NCBI GenBank assembly: GCA_020850835.1
Contig: JADZDX010000046.1
Span: forward strand, 1 to 56,257
Origin: Fimbriimonadaceae bacterium
Lineage (GTDB): Bacteria > Armatimonadota > Fimbriimonadia > Fimbriimonadales > Fimbriimonadaceae
Reading direction: 5' to 3'
Length of the DNA stretch: 56,257 nucleotides
Below the pieces are notes generated by a model, which was given only the letters and a program-made list of their open reading frames with translations, was not told the DNA's origin and ran no database searches. Made by a program: the position numbers and the translations under genes. Below, in pieces: positions 47,985 to 56,257 of this stretch. The stretch's first letter is position 1. The number at the start of each line of letters is the position of its first letter.

Positions 47985-49406
47985 ATGAAGGTTGTTGGCA
48001 CCAGTCTCCTTGTTCTCGCAGCTACGATCTCAAGCGCCGTTTGGCAGTCCGGTAGCCTTGCAGTCGTCCAACTGGGCGATGGGATCAATCCGCCTAGCTC
48101 CAGTGCCGCCGAAGTGAGGATAGTTGAACTCAACCGCACGGATGGCACACTGACTGGCTCCACCCGAGATGTCACTTACGGCGGGGCATCCGGCATTGCC
48201 ATCGGAGGGACGACAAGTACCGAAGGTGGTATGAATGTCTTCGGACCCGAGGCTTTCATCGGTGGTTACCAGGTGTTCCCTGGTTCAAGCACTAGTGGAG
48301 CCGATCGCCGAGTTCAACGCCTTAATCTAATCACGGGCGCGGTAACCGGGAGTTCCGACTTGCCGGCGGCTCTGTTCACTGCTGTGATCCGGGATAGCGG
48401 CCCCTACGGTGGGGAAGCCTTTGCGTTGGCCACCAACCAAGGGGTTCAGACCGGAACCTTCGGAAGCATGACTGCCTCGAATGTAAGCGGTTCCGATATC
48501 AATGTTCGATTTATCTCAGGAAATTACGGACTGTTTGCCTACTCAATCTCAACTGGCGGCAACTATCGGGTGAAGGAGATTGGGAGTTCAAACATCCTGC
48601 TTGATGTAACTTCCGAGATTATTATTGTTGCGGATCATGCGATTAGTTCGGATGGCCTCACCTTATACTTGGCGAGTGATTCAACCTCGGTGGGAGGACT
48701 GTGGAGGTTCTCCAGACCCAATACTTCGACACAATTCTCCGTACCAGGCGTCCGGATATTCACCTCTCAACTGCGCCATGTTGCCTTGTATGAGACAGGC
48801 GGAACTCACCAGGTCTTTGCATCCTATAAGTCAGGCTCAAACAGTTGGGTGTATGGGTTCTTATCCGCTGACACAGCACCAGCCTCCAGCGCGGCTGATT
48901 GGTCAACAATGGCACCCGCAAACACAATGTTCGCTGGGCTTGGGGTTGCATCGGCTACGGCTTCCCTGTCTGGGCAGGTTAGCCTTTCAGACTGGGTCGG
49001 TGGGCTTGCGGGTCGTGGTATGAACTTCACAATCACGCCGGTAAATTCGTCCTCCGTCATCCAATCTGGATCGGCAACGCTTGATGGTTCAGGGGGCTAC
49101 AGCTTGCCGCTTTCGCAAGCCGTAGTCGCGGGATCCTATGACTGCTATGCAGATTCACCACTTTTTCTTAGGAGAAAGGTCAGCTCCGTAACGATCACGT
49201 CTTCGGGAGCATCTGGAGTGAATTTCGTGCTCGCCAACGGTGACGTTAACGATAGCGGGGAAGTTGATGCAGCAGATATTGATGCGATCATCGCGGAGTT
49301 TGGTTCGACCACCCTAGGAATCAACGAAGACGTTGATGGCTCGGGCGAGGTGGACGCTGCCGACATTGACATCGTCATCTTGAGTTTCGGCTCAATGGAT
49401 GACTAA
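47985..49406 (+). CDS. Secreted propeller-like protein with dockerin-like tail
   Basis: A 473-residue exported protein of unknown function. The signal peptide is MKVVGTSLLVLAATISSAVWQ. Residues 25-330 are rich in Gly, Ser and Thr with repeated strands (RIVELNRTDGTLTGSTRDV, RVQRLNLITGAVTGSSDLP), suggesting a beta-propeller. The shared tail module follows (GQVSLSDWVGGLAGR to FLRRKVSSVTIT), then DVNDSGEVDAADID and DVDGSGEVDAADID repeats, ending FGSMDD. It lies between the MoxR cassette and the complex I operon with no apparent link to either. Confidence 0.78.
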   Translation: MKVVGTSLLVLAATISSAVWQSGSLAVVQLGDGINPPSSSAAEVRIVELNRTDGTLTGSTRDVTYGGASGIAIGGTTSTEGGMNVFGPEAFIGGYQVFPGSSTSGADRRVQRLNLITGAVTGSSDLPAALFTAVIRDSGPYGGEAFALATNQGVQTGTFGSMTASNVSGSDINVRFISGNYGLFAYSISTGGNYRVKEIGSSNILLDVTSEIIIVADHAISSDGLTLYLASDSTSVGGLWRFSRPNTSTQFSVPGVRIFTSQLRHVALYETGGTHQVFASYKSGSNSWVYGFLSADTAPASSAADWSTMAPANTMFAGLGVASATASLSGQVSLSDWVGGLAGRGMNFTITPVNSSSVIQSGSATLDGSGGYSLPLSQAVVAGSYDCYADSPLFLRRKVSSVTITSSGASGVNFVLANGDVNDSGEVDAADIDAIIAEFGSTTLGINEDVDGSGEVDAADIDIVILSFGSMDD

Positions 49407-49480
49407 GCTGTAAGGGCATCACGTCTTCATCAGAGCCTCTCACCGGACGCTCGCGGATTCTGGTACAACCGTTGGAGTCT

Positions 49481-51520
49481 ATGGCGGCGGTGGCAGAGAC
49501 CCAATTGGTCACGATCACGATCAACGATGTGGAGCTTCAGGTTCCTAAGGGCGAGTTGATCGTTGAATCGGTCAAGCGTCTTGGGCTGGAGATTCCCATT
49601 TTCTGCTACCACCCACGCATGAAGCCGGTTGGCATGTGTCGAATGTGCCTCGTGGAGGTTGGCTTCAAGCAGGCTGATGGTAGCGTTCGAAAAATGCCCA
49701 AGCCCCAGGCAGGATGTACGCTCCCAGCGGACAACAACATGGTCGTATACACGGACACCGAAATGGTGCACCGGGACCGAAGGGGTGTCTTAGAGTTCCT
49801 CTTGGTCAACCACCCCCTTGATTGCCCCATCTGCGATCGGGGAGGGGAATGCCCGCTTCAAAACAACACTATTTTCTACGGCCCCTCAACCAGCCGTTTC
49901 ACTGAACTTAAGCGTCACCTGCCCAAGGCGTATCCGCTCTCAGAATACGTCACCCTCGACCTTGAGCGCTGTATTCAGTGTGGCCGGTGCGTCCGCTTTA
50001 CTGAGGAGATTAGCGGGGATGCACAACTGGCCTTTCGATTCCGGGGTTCAAACATGCAACCAAGCACGTTCCAAATGCTTGATTTTGATAGCAAGTTCAG
50101 CGGCAATGTCATCGAAATATGCCCGGTCGGCGCGCTCACCTCAAGCCAGTATCGGTTCAGGGCAAGGCCGTGGGACTTGGAGACCTCGCCATTCAATTGC
50201 TTTGAATGCTCGAATCACTGTAGCGTTTGGTTTGATCACCGGGCAGGGAAGTTTGTCCGGCTTAATGGTCGAATCAATGAAGCGATTAATGAGGAGTGGA
50301 CTTGCGATAGAGGTAAGTTTGGACAAGGGTGGGTTAACGAAGACCGGCTCCTGAGGCCCTTGGTGCGGCGGGAGGATGGATTTGTTGAGTCCACCTGGAT
50401 CGAAGCTTACGACCAGATATTAGAGGCTTTCTCCGGAGGGACGGGGGCAGCGCTTGTTGGCGGCAAGCAATCAAATGAGAGTCTATTTCTGCTCGGAAAG
50501 CTATTTAAGGATGGCTTCAAAACTAACCAATTGGATAGTCGATGGACGCGGTTCCTGCCGGATAGCCCGCTGAACTTGCCACCGGACTCAATCGCGGATC
50601 TGGAAGATAAGAAGTCGATCGTCGTTTTTGGGACCTCCTTGGCCGACGAGCTACCTATGTTGTTCCTCCGGGTTCGCAAGGCATGGTTCAAAAATGGGGC
50701 TAGGATTCTTAATGTCACGGCCGCATCCAATGAAGCTGATGGATTTGCTGACCATTGCATCCGGTACGACGAGGATCACGAAGCTGACGTCGTGGCAGGG
50801 ATTAGATTGGCTTTGGAAGGGGGAGCCGATGAAGCATTCTCGCTAGTTAGCCGCCGAACTCACATGTCCACGGCTGACTTTCGACTTATCGCGTCGAGCT
50901 TAGGCGAGGGCGTAGCCATTGTTACCTCGCGAAGCCTCCTAAATGCGAGTGATGCGGAACAGGCGCTGGACGGTTTGGCGGCGATAGCTCGCAAGACGGG
51001 CTGTACATTCAATTGTTACAATATTCGGGGTAACGATACGGGTGCCGAAAGCCTCGGATTGACCACGGGCAACACAAAGGCTATCTTGGAGTCATGCATT
51101 GCCTGCGAAACAACGGCCCTTTGGCTGTCTGATTGCAATCCATTGGAATTGTATCCGGACCAGTTCTTAGTTCAAGATGCGTTGGAAAGCGTAGAGTTTT
51201 TAGTCGTCCAGGGCTCGAATCACCACAGTGCCATGCCCTATGCGTCGGTAGTCCTACCTTCGGCGGCGCCAGCGGAGCAAAACGGCACCTACATCAATGC
51301 CGAAGGGCGCCTGCAGCACGCTAAGGGCATGCTTCTGCCGCCTGGTGAGGCCAAGCCAGGGTGGCGCATTTATAGTGAACTTTTGGCTCGCATCAGTGGA
51401 GGGACTCCCTACTTCAATCCGGGCGAGATTTTGCAAGCAATTTCGTCCGAGTGCCCGTCCTTTGCTGGAGTGGGGGATGACGACTTGTTACAGAAAGCCA
51501 TGGCGGGGAGGGCCCACTAA
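49481..51520 (+). CDS. nuoG: NADH-quinone oxidoreductase subunit G
   Basis: The large iron-sulfur subunit of the peripheral arm of respiratory complex I. The 679 residues carry the N-terminal ferredoxin-like [2Fe-2S] site (CYHPRMKPVGMCRMC and later AGC), the His/Cys [4Fe-4S] site HPLDCPICDRGGECPLQ and a second cubane site CIQCGRCVR with EICPVGAL. The molybdopterin-oxidoreductase-like region (from NCFECSNHCSV) is shorter than in E. coli. ATG 49481 has GGAG 3 nt upstream; TTG 49472 is possible. It opens the operon here; nuoE and nuoF are not upstream. Its TAA overlaps the nuoH ATG by 1 nt. Confidence 0.94.
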   Translation: MAAVAETQLVTITINDVELQVPKGELIVESVKRLGLEIPIFCYHPRMKPVGMCRMCLVEVGFKQADGSVRKMPKPQAGCTLPADNNMVVYTDTEMVHRDRRGVLEFLLVNHPLDCPICDRGGECPLQNNTIFYGPSTSRFTELKRHLPKAYPLSEYVTLDLERCIQCGRCVRFTEEISGDAQLAFRFRGSNMQPSTFQMLDFDSKFSGNVIEICPVGALTSSQYRFRARPWDLETSPFNCFECSNHCSVWFDHRAGKFVRLNGRINEAINEEWTCDRGKFGQGWVNEDRLLRPLVRREDGFVESTWIEAYDQILEAFSGGTGAALVGGKQSNESLFLLGKLFKDGFKTNQLDSRWTRFLPDSPLNLPPDSIADLEDKKSIVVFGTSLADELPMLFLRVRKAWFKNGARILNVTAASNEADGFADHCIRYDEDHEADVVAGIRLALEGGADEAFSLVSRRTHMSTADFRLIASSLGEGVAIVTSRSLLNASDAEQALDGLAAIARKTGCTFNCYNIRGNDTGAESLGLTTGNTKAILESCIACETTALWLSDCNPLELYPDQFLVQDALESVEFLVVQGSNHHSAMPYASVVLPSAAPAEQNGTYINAEGRLQHAKGMLLPPGEAKPGWRIYSELLARISGGTPYFNPGEILQAISSECPSFAGVGDDDLLQKAMAGRAH

Positions 51521-52851
51521 TGAAGGACCTTGGTCAGGGTATTGAGTGGCTGTCTATTCACCAACCAACAACGCTGGCAGTGATTCGTGTCTTACTCATG
51601 ATCGTGCCCGTGCTGGTGATTGTGCCGGGGCTTATCTGGTACGAACGCCGACTTCTGAGCTGGATGCAGGACAGAATCGGGCCAAATCGGACCGGAACGA
51701 TCACTCTTAAGAATGGGAAGAAGATCCGCACGTTTGGGTTGCTCCAGCCGATTGCCGATGGCGTTAAGCTCTTCTTCAAGGAAGACATTACACCAGCGGC
51801 GGTTGACCGGTTCCTTTACTTTCTATCTCCGGCGATTGCCCTATTCCCAGCGTTTGCCATTGGCGGCACCCTCCCTTGGGGGCCGGGGCATGGCATCTAT
51901 GGCCTTCTAACGCCCGTTTGGGGGTCCGAGATCGGCGTGCTGTACCTGCTTGCGATCAGTTCCCTTGGGGTGTATGGGGTTGTCTTGAGCGGGTATGCCT
52001 CCAACAACAAATATTCTTTGATGGGTGGCTTGCGGGGAGCCGCCCAGCTGATCAGCTACGAGTTGGCGATGGCGATGTCTCTTGCGAGCATCATTCTCGT
52101 GAGTGGTTCACTGAAGCTGACAGAGGTTGTTACGGCGCAGGAAGGGCCGTTGTGGGGCGTTGTTTACGGTGTTCAGAACTGGTTCATTTTCACGCCCTTT
52201 GGCTTCGTGAGTGCGGTAATTTTCCTCATCTGTATGGTTGCCGAGACGAACCGAGTTCCGTTCGATCTTCCGGAAGCGGAAAATGAACTGATTGCGGGCT
52301 ACCACACCGAGTACAGTAGCATGAAGTTCGCGGTGTACTTCATGGGTGAGTACGCGATGATGTTTATTTTTGGCGGGGTTTTTGGGGTTGTGTTCCTTGG
52401 CGGATACAACATCGTGCCGATCAGATGGGATGCGCTTGCTGGCTCAATGCCGGGCTATGGTGCAATGCACTTCATCCGCGACGCGAATTATTGGCTAGCC
52501 CCCCTCACTTTTCTGGCTAAATGTGCAGCTGGGATTACGTTCTACATTTGGCTTCGCGCAACCCTGCCGAGGCTGCGCTACGACCAGTTGATGGCGCTCG
52601 GCTGGAAGTTTTTGCTCCCCGCTGCAGTTGCCAATTTTATTGTGTCTGCGGCATGGATCATGGCTCAGAAACTATGGGGTTGGCAGGGCGCGCTTGGGGC
52701 GTCAGTGGCGGCCCTCTTGATTACGGCAGGCTTGTACTCTGCGGTTAAGAGAGTCATGAACGCAGGCACCACGGCGATTGAGAAGCGGACCCTTTCATTG
52801 GAAGAGGGGACAGAAACAGTGCCGTCAGTGCGGGCGGTGGAGTTGGTCTAA
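51520..52851 (+). CDS. nuoH: NADH-quinone oxidoreductase subunit H
   Basis: The membrane subunit that links the peripheral and membrane arms of complex I and helps form the quinone site. The 443 residues have 8-9 hydrophobic helices and the family motifs RIGPNRTGT, ADGVKLFFKED and the loop ETNRVPFDLPEAENELIAGYHTEYS. It has a C-terminal extension (RTLSLEEGTETVPSVRAVELV) compared with the roughly 330-residue E. coli protein. TAATG overlaps join it to nuoG and nuoJ. The next gene is nuoJ, not nuoI. Confidence 0.96.
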   Translation: MKDLGQGIEWLSIHQPTTLAVIRVLLMIVPVLVIVPGLIWYERRLLSWMQDRIGPNRTGTITLKNGKKIRTFGLLQPIADGVKLFFKEDITPAAVDRFLYFLSPAIALFPAFAIGGTLPWGPGHGIYGLLTPVWGSEIGVLYLLAISSLGVYGVVLSGYASNNKYSLMGGLRGAAQLISYELAMAMSLASIILVSGSLKLTEVVTAQEGPLWGVVYGVQNWFIFTPFGFVSAVIFLICMVAETNRVPFDLPEAENELIAGYHTEYSSMKFAVYFMGEYAMMFIFGGVFGVVFLGGYNIVPIRWDALAGSMPGYGAMHFIRDANYWLAPLTFLAKCAAGITFYIWLRATLPRLRYDQLMALGWKFLLPAAVANFIVSAAWIMAQKLWGWQGALGASVAALLITAGLYSAVKRVMNAGTTAIEKRTLSLEEGTETVPSVRAVELV

Positions 52852-53411
52852 TGGACATGAACCAGGTTCACATTCCGCAAGTCAGCCCTAACTTGGTGAT
52901 CGTAAGTCTCTTCAGTCTGATTGCGATCGTAACAGGCATTGGAGTCGTTGCCTTCAATAATCCAATTCGATCAATGCTTTCGCTCGTGGCAAACTTTTTC
53001 ACCCTTGCCTTTATTTATTTCAGCATGGGAGCTGAAATGATGGGTATCCAACAGATTGTGGTTTATACGGGTGCGATCATGGTGTTGTTCCTTTTCGTGA
53101 TCATGCTGCTGAACCTGAGCACTGATAGCCTGACAATGACTCGCAAGTTTGATGTGAAACCGTTCCTTGCCGTGCCGGTCGGGTTGGGCGTTTTCACCCT
53201 GATAGCAAGCCAGATTCTTCTGCCCTTTAAGGACATCCGGACGCCGAGCGCCCCTGATGCAACGGCTGCCAGTGTGGGGTGGGGAAGCCCTCAGGCTTTA
53301 GGTAGGGCGTTGTTCACGGGCTACGTGTGGCCATTCGAGATCATCAGCCTGCTCCTCATGGTGGGCATTGTTGGCGCCATCTTATTGGCTCGGCGGAGGG
53401 TTGAAGCTTGA
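52851..53411 (+). CDS. nuoJ: NADH-quinone oxidoreductase subunit J
   Basis: A membrane subunit of complex I that contains the pi-bulge helix involved in coupling. The 186-residue protein has five hydrophobic helices. NPIRSMLSLVANFFTLAFIYFS and GIQQIVVYTGAIMVLFLFVIMLLNL are characteristic. The ATG overlaps the nuoH TAA by 1 nt and its TGA overlaps the TTG of nuoK. An N-terminal polar stretch (MDMNQVHIPQVSPN) precedes the first helix. Confidence 0.95.
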   Translation: MDMNQVHIPQVSPNLVIVSLFSLIAIVTGIGVVAFNNPIRSMLSLVANFFTLAFIYFSMGAEMMGIQQIVVYTGAIMVLFLFVIMLLNLSTDSLTMTRKFDVKPFLAVPVGLGVFTLIASQILLPFKDIRTPSAPDATAASVGWGSPQALGRALFTGYVWPFEIISLLLMVGIVGAILLARRRVEA

Positions 53412-53746
53412 ACGAAGTGCCTCTCCTTGCCTATTTGGGGCTTGGTCTGTTCATGTTTGTAACCGGATCAATTGGTGTGGTCATTCGACGCAATCCGGTG
53501 GTCGTTTTCATGTGTATCGAGTTGATGCTGAATGCCGTGAACTTAACTTTCTTGGCCTTTGCCCGCTATGCGCCCTCACCCCTCCTCATCGAAAAGCAGC
53601 CGGCTTGGATGGCGGGGCAGATGGCCGTCATTTTCGTCATGGCGGTGGCTGCGGCAGAGGTCGCAGTGGGGCTGGGCATCATCATGGCAATTTTCCGACT
53701 GAAGAACAAGGTGGACTTGGACGAGCTAAGTTCAATGAGAGGCTAA
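53408..53746 (+). CDS. nuoK: NADH-quinone oxidoreductase subunit K
   Basis: A small membrane subunit of complex I with three helices and buried acidic residues of the proton pathway. The 112-residue protein has the family motifs GVVIRRNPVVVFMCIELMLNAVN and AAAEVAVGLGIIMAIFR. Start is TTG 53408, part of a TTGA overlap with the nuoJ stop; it gives a standard NuoK N-terminus (MNEVPLLAYLGLGLFMF). NuoL follows after 3 bp. Confidence 0.95.
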   Translation: MNEVPLLAYLGLGLFMFVTGSIGVVIRRNPVVVFMCIELMLNAVNLTFLAFARYAPSPLLIEKQPAWMAGQMAVIFVMAVAAAEVAVGLGIIMAIFRLKNKVDLDELSSMRG

Positions 53747-53749
53747 CCG

Positions 53750-55927
53750 ATGCAGAATCCCATCTTCAATCAAGTCTGGTGGATCATCGGTCTCCCGTTG
53801 ATCGGCTTCCTTATTCAATGTTTCTTCGGTAAGAACATCATCCAATCCCTCGGCGAGCCAAAGGGGAAGAGGGTCGTGGGTTTTCTTGCCGTCGCGGCCG
53901 TAGCATCATCGTTTGCGGTGGGCGTTGCCATCATTCAAGCCCTCGCAGCTCAGGTTGACCACGACCGAGCGATCATTCAAACTGGCGTTGATTGGATGCG
54001 AATTGCCGGGATTTCGATCCCATTTGAGCTTCGCATCGACCCGCTTTCAATGACGATGGTGATGGTGATTACGGGGATTGGATCTCTCATTCACCTGTAC
54101 GCAACCGGGTACATGGCTGAAGAGAAGGATTACCCACGATTTTTCGCCTACCTTAACCTGTTCATCGCCTTCATGCTGATGCTCGTCCTAGGTAACAACC
54201 TAGCGCTCCTCTTTATCGGGTGGGAAGGCGTCGGGCTGTGCTCTTACCTGCTGATTGGCTTTTGGTACAAGGATTTTGCTAACAGTATCGCCGCCAATAA
54301 GGCATTCATCGTGAACCGAATCGGCGACGTGGGCTTGTCCTTGGGCATGTTCCTAATAGTTGCCCTTCTCGCCAAGCAAGGTGTTGCTGACCCGCGATAT
54401 CTCAGCTATGACGTGATCTTCAGTGCACTTCCTGAGGTGATCGCAAAAGAGCCAATGTGGGCAACGGCCATTGCCTTGTGCCTGTTCGTGGGGGCTTGCG
54501 GCAAGTCTGCCCAGTTCCCATTGTATCTATGGCTTCCCGACGCCATGGCAGGTCCCACCCCCGTATCCGCGCTCATTCACGCTGCCACGATGGTAACAGC
54601 TGGGGTCGTACTCTTAACCCGAATGCAATTGGTGTTTATTGCCTCGCCGGTCGCTAGTGCAGTCGTGGTCATTGTTGGCCTCTTTACGGCGGTTTTTGCC
54701 GCCCTGATCGCGTTTGGTCAAACGGACATCAAGAAGGTTTTGGCCTACTCCACCGTGTCGCAACTCGGGTTTATGTTCATTGCCTGCGGAGTAGGGGCAT
54801 ATTGGGTTGGCATGTTCCACGTGATCACCCACGCATTCTTCAAAGCCCTCCTCTTCTTGGGTTCCGGCGCCGTTATCCATGCCATGTCCCACGATCAGGA
54901 TATGCGCAATTACGGCAACCTGAGTCGCTATATCCCAATCACCTGTGGAGCCATGACGATTGGATGGATCGCGATTGCCGGTGTCCCACTCACCAGCGGC
55001 TGGTTCAGTAAGGAGGAGATCCTCCATCAAGCCCTCTATAGTCATCAAGCGATGCTGGGTGGTGTAAACGTTGGCCTCATTGCGGGCTTATTGGGATTTG
55101 CCGCGGCATTGCTCACCGCGGTCTACATGACCCGAATGATGATGCTTACCTTTTGGGGTGGTGAAGAACGGTGGCGCCTCATTCCTGCAAAAGAGGGGCA
55201 CCAAGAGCGCGAGGTGGATCACCACGGGCATTCCAGCGCCCATGCTGGTCATCCGGATGACCATGATTTCTTCTATTCAGAGTCGGAACTGGCCGCCCAG
55301 CCCCATGAACACGAGCATCACCACGAACTTGACGAGAATCACAAGCCCCACGAAGTACCGGTCAGTATGTGGTTCCCTCTGGTAATTCTAGCGCTGTTCT
55401 CGGCTGGGTCCGGACTGTGGCTCAAGGGCAGTGAGTGGTTTGCATCAATCCCCAAGGATCGACTGCAAGCTTGGCTTGAGCCCCATGCCCATGAGGCCCA
55501 TCATGGCCCAGCCCCAATATTGGGAATGTGGCTCCCGATATTGGGAATGTGGCTAGGGATCGCTGGCATTGCCATCGGGGCTCTTTGGTACTGGCGCGGT
55601 CTGCCAAAGAGTGAGGGCTGGGACCTTGCTCGCTGGAACCCCATCCGGCGGGCTGCTGGGAACCAGTTTGGATATGACGCGGCGATGATGAACGCAGGAA
55701 TTGAAGGCGGCGGCACACTGGGTAATTGGCTATGGCGTACCTTTGATTCTAAGATAATTGATGGCGCCGTTAACGGAATCGGAGGCTTGCTAAGCGGCAT
55801 GGCGAAGGGCTTTGGCTGGATCCAATCTGGCTACGCTCGAGGGTACGCATTGATGATGCTAGTAGGGAGCGCTGGAATTTTGGGTTGGATTGTTTACGCG
55901 GTGAACAACTTCGGAGGAAAGGGATAG
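53750..55927 (+). CDS. nuoL: NADH-quinone oxidoreductase subunit L with His-rich loop
   Basis: The distal antiporter-like proton-pumping subunit of complex I. The 725-residue protein has the expected motifs: GWEGVGLCSYLLIGFWY, KSAQFPLYLWLPDAMAGPTPVSALIHAATMV split by the usual helices, and HAFFKALLFLGSGAVIH. The long lateral helix should lie in the C-terminal part. A hydrophilic loop (about residues 480-537) holds about 14 histidines, and a second cluster (EPHAHEAHHGP) follows. A 7-residue tandem duplication (PILGMWL twice) comes right after. The protein is longer than the roughly 613-residue E. coli NuoL. Its TAG overlaps the GTG of nuoM by 1 nt. Confidence 0.95.
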   Translation: MQNPIFNQVWWIIGLPLIGFLIQCFFGKNIIQSLGEPKGKRVVGFLAVAAVASSFAVGVAIIQALAAQVDHDRAIIQTGVDWMRIAGISIPFELRIDPLSMTMVMVITGIGSLIHLYATGYMAEEKDYPRFFAYLNLFIAFMLMLVLGNNLALLFIGWEGVGLCSYLLIGFWYKDFANSIAANKAFIVNRIGDVGLSLGMFLIVALLAKQGVADPRYLSYDVIFSALPEVIAKEPMWATAIALCLFVGACGKSAQFPLYLWLPDAMAGPTPVSALIHAATMVTAGVVLLTRMQLVFIASPVASAVVVIVGLFTAVFAALIAFGQTDIKKVLAYSTVSQLGFMFIACGVGAYWVGMFHVITHAFFKALLFLGSGAVIHAMSHDQDMRNYGNLSRYIPITCGAMTIGWIAIAGVPLTSGWFSKEEILHQALYSHQAMLGGVNVGLIAGLLGFAAALLTAVYMTRMMMLTFWGGEERWRLIPAKEGHQEREVDHHGHSSAHAGHPDDHDFFYSESELAAQPHEHEHHHELDENHKPHEVPVSMWFPLVILALFSAGSGLWLKGSEWFASIPKDRLQAWLEPHAHEAHHGPAPILGMWLPILGMWLGIAGIAIGALWYWRGLPKSEGWDLARWNPIRRAAGNQFGYDAAMMNAGIEGGGTLGNWLWRTFDSKIIDGAVNGIGGLLSGMAKGFGWIQSGYARGYALMMLVGSAGILGWIVYAVNNFGGKG
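55514..55555 (+). repeat. 21-bp tandem duplication inside nuoL
   Basis: Two adjacent 21-bp units (55514-55534 and 55535-55555) differ at two positions and encode PILGMWL twice. The duplication keeps the frame and lengthens a hydrophobic segment by two helical turns. Confidence 0.8.
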
Positions 55928-56257
55928 TGCCCATCCTCTCCTGGCTCATCTTCATCCCTCTCATTGGCGCCGCTGCAATCGGTTTCTTGCCCAATGATCG
56001 CAAGGACCTCGCGCGGGCGACGTCCTTGATCACAACGATCGTTACCTTTGCCCTGAGCCTTGTGCTTTTCAAGCAGTTCAACGGTGAAACGTTCAAGTTT
56101 CAGTTCGTTGAGAAGATTCCTTGGGTCGAGAAGTTTGGGATTAGCTACCATCTTGGTGTGGATGGCATCAGCATTTGGCTAGTGCTTCTCACGACCTTCC
56201 TGATGGTGGTTAGTGTGTGGTTTAGCACCTATGTTAACCAAAAGGTTAAGGCGTACA
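55927..56257 (+). CDS. nuoM: NADH-quinone oxidoreductase subunit M (partial)
   Basis: The start of the second antiporter-like subunit of complex I; the gene runs off the window end. The visible 110 residues begin MPILSWLIFIPLIGAAAIGF and include YHLGVDGISIWLVLLTTFLM, typical of NuoM. The GTG start overlaps the nuoL TAG by 1 nt (TAGTG). Confidence 0.92.
   Translation, partial: MPILSWLIFIPLIGAAAIGFLPNDRKDLARATSLITTIVTFALSLVLFKQFNGETFKFQFVEKIPWVEKFGISYHLGVDGISIWLVLLTTFLMVVSVWFSTYVNQKVKAY

Noticed and set aside
41894-48000. A mobile genetic element carrying the MoxR cassette
   Set aside because: No transposase, integrase, direct repeats or tRNA attachment site is visible at either side, and the flanking genes have similar codon usage by eye.

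Overview
The window looks like a chromosomal segment of a diderm bacterium, most likely from the Armatimonadota (Fimbriimonadia-like). This is an inference from three things. Five secreted proteins share a C-terminal dockerin-like tail (two repeats of the type DxDxSGEVDAADIDIVI..FG). Lipid A genes (lpxK, an LpxL-like acyltransferase) indicate an outer membrane. Many genes have a TANNNT box only 5-8 nt before the start codon, the signature of leaderless mRNAs. Genes are densely packed on both strands. I saw no rRNA, tRNA, CRISPR array, insertion sequence or phage gene, and no gene-free stretch longer than about 220 bp.

Layout. 1-4.6 kb: sensor histidine kinase, an array of 10-bp repeats, secreted SGNH esterase, serA. 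4.6-9.2 kb: a standalone GspE-N domain protein coupled to a FlhG/MinD-like ATPase, facing a DUF4127-ruvA-ruvB operon. 9.2-15.1 kb: scpA-scpB-D,D-carboxypeptidase-pseudouridine synthase operon, then SPFH protein, plsY and a YajQ-type protein on the other strand. 15.1-18.7 kb: three dockerin-tailed secreted proteins, two of them tandem paralogues and one broken by a G8 tract. 18.7-23.0 kb: a sugar-type ABC importer whose binding protein is fused to one permease, with an operator-like palindrome upstream. 23.0-28.7 kb: DUF454 protein, YifB/ComM ATPase, small membrane protein, DUF1800 protein, nhaA, msrB. 28.7-36.0 kb: Tricorn-like protease with a structured 5' leader, then an opposite-strand run of zinc-finger anti-sigma-like protein, STN-domain protein, lpxK and lpxL-like. 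36.0-41.1 kb: an AddB/AddA-like pair in which neither subunit appears to keep a normal nuclease site. 41.0-41.9 kb: nitrilase-family amidohydrolase.

41.9-47.9 kb is the most interesting part. Five genes on one strand are joined by exact 4-nt start/stop overlaps: a SWIM-family protein lacking its SWIM zinc finger, a short DUF5691 protein, a MoxR-type AAA+ ATPase, a DUF5682 protein with TraB/TIKI/ChaN-like histidine motifs, and a VWA protein with an intact MIDAS. The family combination occurs in other bacteria, but to my knowledge its biochemical role is not established. Here it is in a reduced form that may show the minimal core. A plausible reading is that the MoxR ATPase and VWA adaptor remodel or activate the DUF5682 putative hydrolase.

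48-56.3 kb: another dockerin-tailed secreted protein, then a respiratory complex I operon nuoG-H-J-K-L-M (M cut by the window end) that lacks nuoI in its usual place between H and J.

Functions were assigned by reading protein sequences and motifs, without database searches; family names rest on recognised motifs.
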